64,000 nt of DNA from Favolaschia claudopus. Lineage: Eukaryota; Basidiomycota; Agaricomycetes; Agaricales; Mycenaceae. The notes below the pieces were generated by a model that saw only the letters and a program-made list of their open reading frames with translations, was not told the DNA's origin and made no database searches. The DNA lies in assembly GCA_037176885.1 (NCBI GenBank), contig JAWWNJ010000101.1:1-64000 (forward strand), given 5' to 3'. Positions within the stretch are counted from its first letter, which is position 1. The number at the start of each line of letters is the position of its first letter. Shown here piece by piece: positions 23,785 to 35,099 of this stretch. The translations under genes and the position numbers were made by a program.

Positions 23785-24265
23785 TGGGTCAGTTCCACTT
23801 TTCCGCATACATTGAACTCGATGGATTGAAATGTTTCCTTCAGGCTCCCACCGAGTATCGATTGATCTATGTATATGGGCTCACGATACCATACTGTCAT
23901 TAACGAAGATAGCCGAGGTTGCATAGCGGGAGCTTTCTACGTACCATGATGAACGGGAGGATGGGAATAGAATAACAAAATACAAACTAAAATCCAAACG
24001 AACGTCAAGCTATGGAAGGAAAAAAAAAAGCAATTGCATCTTACCACGAAGGAGAAGATGAGTCGCGGCTGTGTAATCAAAGAGAATTCGAACGAAGACA
24101 TTGCGCGAAGGTTTAGACAGAGTCTTTTTGCACGCCGACGAGTCGACGACGTGACCGGGACTGCGGCGACTCAGCAGCGACAGGGCTCAGAGCTCAAAGG
24201 AGCCGTATGTGATATGCAGGTCACAGACTCATTGACAACTTGAGTCGCCCGACACGAAGAGCTAT

Positions 24266-24381
24266 GGAGAGGTTGTGCGCGAGGGTGAAGATGGATGAAG
24301 GCAAGAAGCAAATTACGTGTTTCTGTTTGCGACACTTTGCGTCGGCTATAGCATTTGCCGGTGGCCCGGTTTCGCTCTTGA
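24266..24381 (+). repeat. Third copy of the palindrome inner-edge sequence
   Basis: AGAGGTTGTGCGCGAGGGTGA through CGGTTTCGCTCTTGA matches 22,223-22,352 of the left arm and, reverse-complemented, about 48,206-48,335 of the right arm, with several substitutions and small gaps. It stops exactly where the direct-repeat-bounded element begins at 24,382. Confidence 0.7.
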
Positions 24382-24445
24382 TGTGAGCTCAGCCGTGACG
24401 AGCTTGTGAGTGCGGCTGAGTGATAGGCAAGTAGTCGTGTGAGAG
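24382..24445 (+). repeat. Left terminal direct repeat of the 5.2 kb element
   Basis: Begins TGTGAGCTCAGCCGTGACGA and ends GTGTGAGAG. It contains an internal inverted repeat CTCAGCCG/CGGCTGAG. Confidence 0.75.
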
Positions 24446-24446
24446 T

Positions 24447-24485
24447 AGACTTGACAGTTGATCTCCGTTGACAGCTGTCAAGTCT
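24447..24485. repeat. 11-bp perfect hairpin beside the left direct repeat
   Basis: AGACTTGACAG pairs with CTGTCAAGTCT across a 17-nt loop, one base inside the direct repeat. It looks like a structured terminus rather than a transcription terminator. Confidence 0.55.
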
Positions 24486-25924
24486 CTCTTTTCCTCCTGC
24501 CGTCGTGTCCGCTGCTGCCTCGACAGCTCATCATCCTCCTCCCTCGCACATCTGCAGTTTCTTTGTCAAGACATTTGGACTTCATTAGTCTTCTTTCACA
24601 GCTCATCTCTTCTCGGACGCCGGGCCCTTGACTTCAGGTCGGGCACGTCTTGACTTCATGTCGGACTTTGGACACGATGCTGTTTCTGCCGCCTTCACCG
24701 CTTCATGGCGCACCCAAAAGCTCAATTCAGCTGACACAGCTCGCTCTAACAGGTCATGCCACTTATTCATACCTCGCCATATCTCGCTGATGTAGTCTCC
24801 CCTTCCTGCTTTATTGCGGCAACAAAATTTTCCCAAGGAGACTACGCGTTCCTCCCTCGATTTCAAACAGGGCGTCTGTCAATATCTCTTCAAAGCTCGG
24901 AAAATTACGGGGTCGCCTAAAAGCCATTGATTTGGTGTGTCGCTACTTGTCTCGATCTTCTTTTCGCTTGTCCGTTTCGGGGTCGTCAGTCACAGGAGTC
25001 CCTCTGGCACTTTAATGTTGTACATTGAAGCCCTGGAGCGACGGCGCTGACACGTCATCCGCCTTGCATTTTATTTTATTTCTCTCCCCTTCTTCTCCTG
25101 CATTGAGGTACGGAGATTTCGCGCTCGTGGCCCGTGGCTGCACTCGGGCCTGCATAATTATTCTCCTTTGTGTTGCCTCCGGAACGCTCTCGTCCTCAAT
25201 TCGGTGCGGTGCCCTGGAACGATGTCGCCGAGACGGGGTTTCCTTTATATTTTCATTTCATTCGTTATCTTCTTTTGTATCGGGGACTAGGGCACCCTTC
25301 TTGGTGCTCTTTCTATCCTTGTCCATTTTCTAGTTCCATCATGACAATGTCTATGGCACTTCATATGGTGCGGCTGCGATTCGCAGCGTCTTGTCTGTTT
25401 CATCTCTTCATTTTCCTGATCATTTTATCTTTGACTGTCGTTTCGTCTCCTCGGGGCTCCCGTTGTCCGGACTCCGGAGAGGTCTGTATTCGGTGTTGTC
25501 AGCTCTCTCATTTTCACATTGCAGCACATCGCAGCTCTTGTACGATGTCGCCAGACGAGACCGAGGTGTGACATTCTAATTCTCCATTGCACTCGGCTCC
25601 CATGTATCATGCGGCTGGCATCTCAGGTTACTGTTGCTGCTGTGGGAGTCATCAAGGCGTGTTTCGACCTGCCACATCTGAGCTTCGCCATACATTGTGT
25701 TTCATTTTTGTTCATTTGTTCATCATATCGGAGATTCGTGTACTTTATGCCCCCATAACCACTGGCCCCCGCTTTGAAGCTCTCCTTTGGGTATCGCCGT
25801 ATACCAGCGCTGGCCGTTTCTATCGATTCCCTCTACCGCCACGCGTAACATGTTCATCCCATTATCTAATGTCATCGGGTTCTGCTTCCATCTGTCGAAC
25901 GCCTTCCGTACTCATGTACATCTT

Positions 25925-26378
25925 CATCGCGGGACGCCGCCCATTCCTCCATGCATGACGATGCCCCCATCTCGTGCTCCTGCACTCCATCCTCCATCGC
26001 GGGACGCCGCCCATCTTTCATGCATGACGATGCCCCCATCTCGCGCTTTGGCGCCCCATCCTTCATCGCGGGACGCCGCCCATCCTCCATGCATGACGAT
26101 GCACCTCTACCTCGTGCTTCAGCACTCCCATCCTCCATCGCGGGACACCGCCCATCTTTCATGCATGACGATGCACCCATCTCGCGCTTAGGCGCCCCAT
26201 CCTCCATCACGGGACGCCGCCCATCTTTACATGCATGACGATGCCCCCATCTCGCGCTTCGGCGCTCTATCATCCATCGCGGGACGCCGCCCATCCTTCA
26301 TGCATGACGATGCACTCCTAAGCCACTCTATCATCTACCGCGGCACACTGCCCATCTTCCAGTGCATGACCATGCATT
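25925..26378 (+). repeat. Minisatellite array, 69-bp unit, about 6.5 copies
   Basis: Units begin CATCGCGGGACGCCGCCCAT and contain CATGCATGACGATG. The unit is 69 bp (a multiple of three), so all copies stay in one frame on each strand: on the plus strand an AGRRPS..MHDDAPIS repeat, on the minus strand a DGRRPAMEDGAPKREM repeat. Copies differ by substitutions and a few small indels. No evidence that either strand is translated. Confidence 0.8.
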
Positions 26379-29300
26379 CAATCTATCTTCGGCATTTAAT
26401 CTTCGCGGGACAGCTCATCCTCACCTCTTCCACCCTCCTCGCACTAGTTTTCATCATGTTTTACACACATCTACACCTGCCTTTTCTATGCAGCTCGTCC
26501 TTCTCCTGCTTCGGCCCTTACTATATCTACTCCTTTCTGCCCCATCCTTTTTTACTCCCGCACGATTGCATTCATCTTCCTCATTGCATGTCAGTGCACC
26601 TCTTTCGCGCTATGATTTTTCATCTCTGCGCAACTGCGCTCATCATCATCGCATTCTCTGTGTTCTTTGGCGCTGATTTTTCATCCCCTCCTCGCGCTTC
26701 TGCGCGCTCATTTCATTGTGGTTCCATCGTGACCCGGTGCGGACGCGTAACTTCATCCCTAACTGGTGCGGCTGCGCACTCTCCACTCCATCTTTAATCA
26801 TCATCAATCCAATCAACAACCTCTTTTCCTGGACTGCCTCAAGCTCACCTGGTCTTCGGCGCGTACTCATTACAACCGCCCTTTTGTTAACATTTCTCTT
26901 GTGCTTCCCACATGTTGTTGCGGCAAGCACAAGCACGGCGGGCAACACAACTTTCCGTTCTCTATTTGATCTCACTTCTCTTCATTCGTCCCTTCCTCGA
27001 TGCCTTTCTACTCCAATCGGGTGGTGATTTGATGCTGATATGCTGGGCTCGACGGAGATAGCTCCGCCGAGACGGAGAATTTGCTGTTGTCACTGCGAAC
27101 ACAACCATCACGGGGCCACCCAGCGTTCTGTTTTCTATTGTGACCTTATTTTCCCTGCATCTGCCACTTCCTCGATGTTTTTCCCCTCCAACCTGATGGC
27201 GTGTTGATGCTCATGTACTGGGCTCCACGGAGATGCCTCCGTCGCGACGGTGAATTTGCTAAGGCATTTTGCGCCCGCCACAGTAATTTGTGGATCGCTC
27301 TGATCGCCACTTTCCTTGTCTCCTACATACATCTTCATTTCCATTCCACCTCCGTTGCGGTCTCGGATCATCATGCTGACTCTGAGGGCCATATCCTTAT
27401 CGTAATGATTTAATCCACGGGACAACTCGTGCTCAGCGCAATCCTTTCTGTTCTTTTCTGGTCCACCGCTTTGTGCGACATTGTCTCTGTTTCTTTTCGC
27501 TCTCAATTTCTCGGTAATTCGCTGTTTATGCGCTGGTCTTCACGGACGTCCTTACACCGAGACATATCATTTTACGCCGGGCGCACTATCCGGGCTGTTC
27601 TATTTCTGTGGACGACTTTATTCGTCACTCTCACCTCTCTACTTTCGTTATCGGGGATCCGGCGCTACCGTGCTGGACTCGCTGGGGATATCTTTTCGAG
27701 ATGGTTCAATCGTTGAGGCATTTCGCGCCTAGAGAATTGTCCTCGCTGACTATCCAGTCTCGGTGCAAGCACTGACACTCCTTTGCGTCATGAGCGCAAT
27801 TTCTTCTACTTAGGTCGTCGGTTGCTGGAACAGTCCTATTTGATGTGGGAAATCGTGTGCTTTTGTACCAGTAATGGCTCGAGGCTGTACGATTGGCGTC
27901 GAGGTGTGGCTGATTTCCTTTTCGTTTCCTTTTCGGCATACATGACAATTCATGTGCACATCCCATCCCAGTCTCTCTCTATTGACACTACTTCGACTGT
28001 TCAATGCGTGTGCTGTCGATCTTCTCAGCACCTTGTTCCTTCGTTGCAAAATCTGACACCTGTATTACCGTGACGCGCGCCTTGGATCTGCCTTGGATTC
28101 CATCTTCTCATCTCTATCGCAATGATGTTGGGTCACCGGTCCGATGCCCAGATCATGCAGATTTTCCTTTGCATCTCGTTCTCCACGCGGTGGCGTCGAA
28201 TCAGCTCAACTGTTCATCTTGATGATTGACATTCGCTGGCTCGAGGCCCTTGACAATTTTGTCGGTATCTGCACCTTGTTACATTCATGTTCAATCTCCT
28301 CTTGCCTCTCGTCTCGCATGGACCGGTACCCTCTCTCACAGAAATCGGCCGGCCATCAACCAGGCTCTAACGATTCTACTGCCCCGCAGCGCATCCTCAT
28401 GGGACTCTAGTATCTTCGCCGATCCAACATTTGGCATGCGTTCACTCGACGCTGTACAACCTCCTTCTTTCCTCACTATCTCTGCAGGATCGTCAGTTTC
28501 CTCGATTCATTCTCCGACTATCATGCAGCATCACATCTCGCGGCCATCCGCTAACCATGTCGATCAATAATGACCTTCTCATCTCGCAGAGTCGCAAGAC
28601 CTCCTGGCTTTCACACATCCGCCCTATTCCTCACTTCAACTGCCCCTCGTTATTGTGGGTGATCTTGACGTTCACTTCTCATTGATGTCCTATTACGCCG
28701 CTACGGCTCATGCTATTCTGGCTCTACTCGTCAAGACTCAACATTCTCTTTCCGGCGCATCATACTCGCAAATCATCAACCCTTAAAACTCTTCTGCTGC
28801 TGCGCCTTGATCGCGCGTGGAATGTGAACTCATACTTGAATCGAGATGCTGCGACCTCATGACCGGTAAGATAGTCTTGCGATTATATGAATTCGAGATC
28901 TGCCTAGAGCTCCGGATCCGCCTCTCGGCCCGAACGGATCCTCATCATTTTGCGCTATTCATCTTGCTGGGAATCCTCAGATCTTCTCCGTCAATTTTTA
29001 TTTCAGTATCAACGACTCGCCATTGCTGTATCACCCACAGTTTGCATTCTGTCACAGCGCTTTCTCCCTCAACATGGCAAAGCTCAATCACGTCGAAGGT
29101 TTCGTCAACTAGCTCAAGATAATTCTTACTCGGCAAGTTATAGATATTTCCCGTTCCAATAATGCGAGCTAGTCTGGGATCAAGACCATCTCGCTTCACT
29201 CCCATTCCACATCATCTCTTTATATCAGTTTATCACTGCATCTGGTCCATCTCACCTGATTCCATTCCTCTCGCTCAGCTCTTGTTGGGATCTCGGGTTC

Positions 29301-29555
29301 GTCTCTTTTCCCTCGCGCGAGTCTTCGACTCTTAGAGCTTTCGCTCCATTGGGTCGCTCGGGGTCTCATTCCGACCCTCGGTGTCCTTTGCGTACGGTTC
29401 GGCCGTGTCTGTAGCCCACGCGGAGCGGCGGGAGACGAAGAATCGTCTCCGCGCCCCATCCTCGTCGGTCAGAGCGGCCGTCCCCCGCAAACACCCCCAA
29501 AAATCAGCTTCTCTCATTTCCTTCTAGGGCTAGCGATCACACAGACCTACCTTGC

Positions 29556-29620
29556 TGTGAGCTCAGCCGTGACGAGCTTGTGAGTGCGGCTGAGTGATAG
29601 GCAAGGTAGTCGTGTGAGAG
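29556..29620 (+). repeat. Right terminal direct repeat of the 5.2 kb element
   Basis: Same sequence as 24,382-24,445 with one extra G (CAAGGTAG). Together with the preceding CTACCTTGC (29,547-29,555) it forms two nested stems. Confidence 0.75.
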
Positions 29621-32600
29621 GACGGTTACCAAAGTAACTTGGAAAATTTAACTTGTCCTGCCAAAACTAACTTTACTTTACTTATGGCTGGGGATGTTAA
29701 CTTGGTAAGTAAAACCCGCAAGTATTTGATGCCATCTGATGGCCCAAGTAACTTTCGCTGATCTAACTTGGCGGGCGAGATCAACGAAAGTTACTTGGGC
29801 GTACTTTACTATACTTTACTGTACTTGCCTCATGTTTTCTTTTAAATACCTCAGATAAGTGTTTTGAGTGATAATGCGCCGCAACTCTCATGTTTTGTCG
29901 ATCAATCCGGTTGCTCGGAATAGTCATAATAGTGATACAACGGGATTGAATCATTCAACCGGAATTTGTTCATCTGTGGGTGCAAAGTCGGATGGTAAGA
30001 GCTTTGAACAAGTCAAATCGGAAGTAAACTACCTAATGGCATCAAATGAGCAAGTATTTGTGCTGATCTAACTTGACGGGGGATAATTGACGAAAATTAC
30101 TCCGGTGAACAGTTACTTGTTGAACTTACTTCTTAGCATGATATCCCCCACATTACCTGCGAGACGCACATATGACTCAATCCAACTCTCTGGGAGCATC
30201 GAGCTGTCACTTCTGAGCACCCAGCCACCACCTCACTTTATCGAAAATTGATTGAGTGGCTTAATCATACCATCGCGACTCAAGACTCTGTCTCATTCTG
30301 TCAGTTGAGTGAAATCATTTGCCTTCTTGAGCTCCGACGCTGGGCCTTTGAAGTACCCAGTAAATTCAACAGTACATGTCAAGCTAAGTAAAGTAAAGTA
30401 AGCTCACTTGACCGGCTCACACACAAGTTAAGTTGAGTTAAGTACAAGTCACAGCGTTCTACTAAGTAAACCAATGCAGCATCGAGGAGCGGGTCGATTA
30501 ATTCTGTGAAGTGAAATACTCTAAACAAGTTTCCGGCTCAAAGTTATATTTTGCTATGGTATCGAGGCGGTGATATTACCCTAATTATCACGCTTCTAGT
30601 TACCTTGTGGGAGAGGTAAGATTGCTAATGTTTGAATCATCCGGAATAGTATGTAGTCGGTTGAACATTGGGTCATGTTGTAATCTACGAATCATCTCGT
30701 ATATCTTCCACCATGTTCTCGTACCTTCTATTTGACTCAACATACACGTCGACTCATCTTCCGAGTCATTTATTCCTTTCTTCCTACTTGTAGTACATTC
30801 TAGAATATTACTCTGTACAGTATATAAGCTCGAGTCTGAGCCTCCCAATAATTATCTACTTCTCTCTAAACTCGCTCTCAGTGTGATATCGACTTTAGGT
30901 CAGTATGCTTATAGTTGACTGATATCATGCGAGGGGAGTACAGGAATCTGCACTTGAGATGAAACTCTCAGTCCCTCAGTCCTCAACACCCTAGCTCAAA
31001 CATTTACTTGCATTTTCAACTTGCCGCCGAACAACCTCTCCGCAAGGGCCGACAGATGCCGAGACCCGGTGCATGCCGCATCTTGCCGTGCAGTCGTCGG
31101 TGTACCTTCAAAACTGTGCCGCAAGTTCGGCTACGATGAACATAGCAAGGTTTCGGCGACAAGTAAGTCCCTACGCAAGTACAGTAGCAGGTTAACTTAG
31201 GGCAAACTGAAATTCAGTACAGTAAAAGTTAAGCTCAGCTATGTACACCACTGTTTCCGTGAGCTGCCTGCCAAGTAAAACTCCGCAGTTAGTCAAGCGA
31301 AGCAAAATACCCAAGTACAAAGAGAGTACAAGTTTAGTACAGTGCAACTAAAGCAGTCTCTAAGTATAAGTTAAGTAGGAGCCAAGTTAAGTACTTTTCC
31401 AAGTAAACATAAGTTACGCGCTAACCCGAACGACTAGTATTAACTAATACTTAGAACCGATGAATGGCGTGACATGAAAGCCCTAAGAAAGCTTCATATC
31501 AGTTTCGAGTACGGCGCTAAAGCGCTCAGTTAGTTGACTTGATGGTTGCTTCCGTGCCTTGAAACGGAACTGCATGGTCTTAGGAGGCAGAGAAATCTTA
31601 TCGAGGCTCCTGAGATCAACCGCACCATACCATTCACACGGTTCAACTCTTCCGCGCCCATTGTGTCGGAGCAGCAAAAGGGACAAGAATTCGATCTGAG
31701 CGAGGGAAAATCATACAGATGAGGACGAGAGAACAAAAGGGGGAGGTTACTAGTATATGATATCTGTTAGAGTTAGGCTAAGTATCCTACTGTAGGTCAC
31801 CGCTCGATTTAGTCCAGTAACGGGGATACAGTTACAGTCAAGTCAAGTAAAAGTAAAATTAGTTAAGTCAAGTTAAGTAAAGTTCGAGTAGAAGTCAAGT
31901 CAAGTTACCACATCAGAATTACTGAAGGTATAAAAAGAACGCTCAAGTTCTGACTGGTCTTGGAAGCACCATGCGCTTGATGGTAAAAAGTGAGTGCCGA
32001 ATTGCCGTATGCACATGTCTGATTGAGAGCACTCCCTTAACTAGCAGTAAGATCTGCTATCCTCATGTCTCCCTGAGTTAGATGGTGCCCAATGTCTGTC
32101 TCGCACCGTAATCGAGTTAGGTTTGATCAATTACCCGATTTGGTTAATTTTTTACCAACAATATGGAGTAAACCCGACCAAGAACACACCCTATGAGCAC
32201 GCCGAGGTCGTCTAAATGGTGTATGAGTACTCGATTCAACTCTGGCGAACTTTGTTCCCATTAGAATACCTTGTAATTTCACGATCAGCGAATACTGAGT
32301 TCGCAACATGAGAGGACAACATCATTTTAGCAGGTAAGCTTGAGGTAAGCTGCTCCATAACTAACAGGAAGAACTCAAACTCGTAGAATAAGGGCCCAAG
32401 GATCACAGAGATGGGATACAACTGTATCCTACTGTATCTTCGTGATAATATTATAAGCGTGCAAGTACAAGTTACGTACAAGTTAGATTTGCCAAGCGCG
32501 GGAAAAGTTATGTCAAGTCAAGTAAAGTTAAGTAAAGTACGCTCAGCCAGGGGAAGCAGCCATCAAAGTACAAGTTAGCCGCCTCAAGTTACTTTTTGCG

Positions 32601-32629
32601 GTCTCCTCTAATCTTGATACGAACTTTCC
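29621..32629. mobile_element. AT-rich AAGT-repeat zone, probably transposon ends
   Basis: Short motifs such as AAGTAAAGT, AAGTTAAGT and CAAGTTA recur densely around 29,630-29,830, 30,370-30,450, 31,180-31,410, 31,830-31,915 and 32,455-32,605 in both orientations. A 16-bp perfect stem (GCCCAAGTAACTTTCG and its complement, 29,742-29,800) lies near the left side. The outer limits carry similar inverted motifs (AAAGTAACTTG near 29,631; CAAGTTACTTTT near 32,586). Dense short repeats near ends are typical of subterminal repeats in fungal DNA transposons. I see no transposase. Codon-like segments are absent. Confidence 0.4.
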
Positions 32630-32774
32630 GTGTATTCTAACACAAGTGAAAAAGACCAGATAATCCGCGAGTTCCGAAAAAGCACCAACAATGAATCGCT
32701 CAAGAGGTATGAATGCTCTTTTTGTGGGAAGTTTGAGTTGGGGAACAGCGTAAGAATGAGACCAGTGGGCAGAG

Positions 32775-33570
32775 CTCGACATATCTGTGTTAGATCGTGC
32801 TGTTCAAAGCCTTCGTGAGAGTTCGTGTCAACTAAGAATTGAAGTTTTCAAGCCGTCTACTCTGATAGATGGCTCTAGCTACGTACTCTGTCATCTGTGC
32901 GATCTATCTGTGAGCCACAGCAAATTTCAAACTCTTCCTCTGAGAAGCTATGCCAATGGACTCTGGCTCGGCGATGTTCCTCCGGAACTACAAGGATTGA
33001 CGTTTTTGGAAGAACAATGTATCGCGCGGGCACGCGCCACAAAGTGCATGTACAAAATTAAGCTCGGTCCCCACCGGACAACTTGCTGCTCGCGGAAATG
33101 TTTGTATTTTACCGCAGGATACCAGTCATTTGTGAGTGCCATGCCAGTGCCTTTATTCCGTCTTCGGGATGAGATCTGTGTGATTCTTGTTGCATCACCG
33201 GAGACAGAGGTCACCCAGAGTATGCTCCAGAGATCACCGCTCCTTGTGCGGCGTAGTAAAATCAAACAAGCGTTGTTCTGGCTGATGGAAAATAACCCGC
33301 TATATGCTGACCTAAGGAGAGAAGCGGTCGTCGAAAGTCTGGAAGAATACCCCGAGTATGATTGTCCTTTGGCTGTCGCGGACTTCCTTCGCACAAATTC
33401 CTCCAACAATCAAGGATCCTCATACACAGATCAGGCCAACACCGAGAATTTCGATGCGGCAAACACTTTTGAACTTACTTCGACCACATTGGTTGATGCT
33501 GATGATCTCGAATCCACTATCGCCAGAGAAAGTTAGAGGCTTTGAAACACCTAAGAAACAGGATACGGAA
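32775..33570 (+). pseudogene. Helitron N-terminal DUF6570 region
   Basis: Reads LDRAVQSLRESS, then a CHLC zinc-type pair, LPLRSYANGLWLGDVPPELQ and LTFLEEQCIARARATKCMYK, a pattern typical of the DUF6570 region of agaric Helitrons. Upstream, YECSFCGKFELGNSV is in another frame, so the true N-terminus has been separated by an indel near 32,765. The acidic C-terminal part (DADDLESTIARES) ends in a TAG that the next segment bypasses in another frame. It probably helped DNA binding in the intact protein. Confidence 0.65.
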
Positions 33571-35060
33571 TTTGTCAAATTTCCTTCAGGAAACACACCT
33601 TTGCATACATCAAAGAATCCGAGAGTATTGGATGGCTGTGGCCAACTCTCTTCCCGTATGGTGTTGGAATGGTCGATAATAACAATGTGCGACTCTCAAC
33701 AGACTTCGGATTTCATCATGTTGACACCTTACCACATGTTCAACCACTTACTTACGATTGCGGACCGGCGTTTCCAGGTTCATAAATCCTTTATTTTTGT
33801 GATGAGTAACATCATCCAAAGACGACAGACTTCGTTCAAATCTCGGCTTGCAGTCAACCGTTCCTGGTTTCCTGTAATTCAAAAGTTGATCCCCAAAGTT
33901 GATCTCGAGTCCATGGATACATACAAGACAAAATTGGACACTAATCCTTTTGCAAAACCTGAAACGGAGAGTGAGAAAAGCAGCAGCTCAATTGATGAAA
34001 TATGTCAACTACGTCTCGGATCATATTCCTGGCTCTGTCGGCGATGTCGATGAAATGAAGCAACAGGCAAAGAGTAAGATTATATGCGATGGGCTGCCAC
34101 ACATCTTCGGTACCGTGAATCCAGCAGACGCTCATAATCCGATTGCACAGCTACTTGCCGGGCGCGACGTGGACTTGGACAAAATCTTTGATGCACTCGA
34201 TGGTGATAAAGAAAGCAATTCTCGAGCAAAAGTGTTGGCAGAGAATCCGGTTGCCGGTGCGGAATTCTTTCACCTCATGGTCACCAAGTTCCTCGAAATT
34301 ATTTTGGGAACGGAGCGTGCTTCGAAAATAGGTGTCCTCGGAGAAGTTGCTGGGTGGTATGCGGTTATCGAAGCACAGGTACGGGGTTCTTTGCATTTGC
34401 ATATTCTGATATGGCTCCGATGGGCTCCGTCTTCGCCTCTGGATATGAAAGAGCGCATGAATGCCGATCCAATTTTCAAAGAAAAACTCAGAGCTTGGTA
34501 TGATGACATCATTTGCCAGAGTTTTGGAAAAGACACCGCTGAATATGTTCAGACTGAAGGATGCCCAAGAAGCTCCCTGTCTTGAGCCGTCCACTTGATC
34601 CTTCCTCTGAAGGCTACTCTGAGAAGCGGAATCAACATCACCGCGATTTATGTGAGAACACTGGGCTGGTTCACGAACACAATCCAACATGTTTCAAGCA
34701 CATACCTCAGAGAATACTGTTCTTGGCTGATCCGGACAAGGACTGTCGGTTTGAGCTTCCTCGAGCGCTGGTGTCTTCGACTCATTTCGATGATGATGGA
34801 GATCTAGTGATCCGATGCGAGAATGAGAAGTTAAATGGTCACAATCCAACAATTACCTTGTGCCTGGGATGCAATACTGATCTCAAACAAATTGCTTCGG
34901 GGACGGTGAGTATGGCACTCATTGAATATATGTTGAATTATACCATAAAACTGCAACTTGATACCTCCATTGTCTTTTCTGCCCTATGTGCCTCGATTAA
35001 GGCCCTACAAGATAAACCACCAATTGATATCGATGGCAAAACTGATCCTTCTGAATGAGT
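33571..35060 (+). pseudogene. Helitron rolling-circle Rep (HUH endonuclease) domain, frame-broken
   Basis: Several frames together give a Helitron_like_N domain: FIFVMSNIIQRRQTSFKSRL, LPHIFGTVNPADAHNPIAQL (Rep motif 1) and RGSLHLHILIWL with the HxH metal-binding histidines at 34,394-34,402 (Rep motif 2). EYMLNYTIK follows, with the two catalytic tyrosines at 34,927 and 34,939 (Rep motif 3). In working Helitrons this domain nicks the strand and joins it to the target. The catalytic residues are retained, but frame changes at about 33,620-33,660, 33,990 and 34,570 mean this copy cannot be made as one chain. Confidence 0.75.
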
Positions 35061-35099
35061 CGTTTAATGATGGTCAAAACAGCGAATACCTTGGTTGGA

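Larger units (their letters stand above)
24382..29620. mobile_element. 5.2 kb element of unknown class bounded by 64/65-bp direct repeats
   Basis: The same sequence occurs at 24,382-24,445 and 29,556-29,620 in direct orientation, differing by one base. Each copy can fold an 8-bp stem (CTCAGCCG with CGGCTGAG). The right copy is also enclosed by a 9-bp outer stem (CTACCTTGC with GCAAGGTAG), and the left copy is followed at once by an 11-bp perfect hairpin (24,447-24,485). The interior is strongly pyrimidine-biased on the plus strand, contains a 69-bp tandem array and has no transposase or reverse transcriptase that I can recognise. It sits against a copy of the palindrome inner-edge repeat. Candidate classes are a non-autonomous retroelement or a short-LTR-like element; nothing settles this. 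Confidence 0.5.

Noticed and set aside
24382..24445. Self-cleaving ribozyme in the terminal repeats of the 5.2 kb element
   Set aside because: The conserved CTGATGA..GAAA core of hammerhead ribozymes is absent on both strands, and I could not match another ribozyme class by eye.
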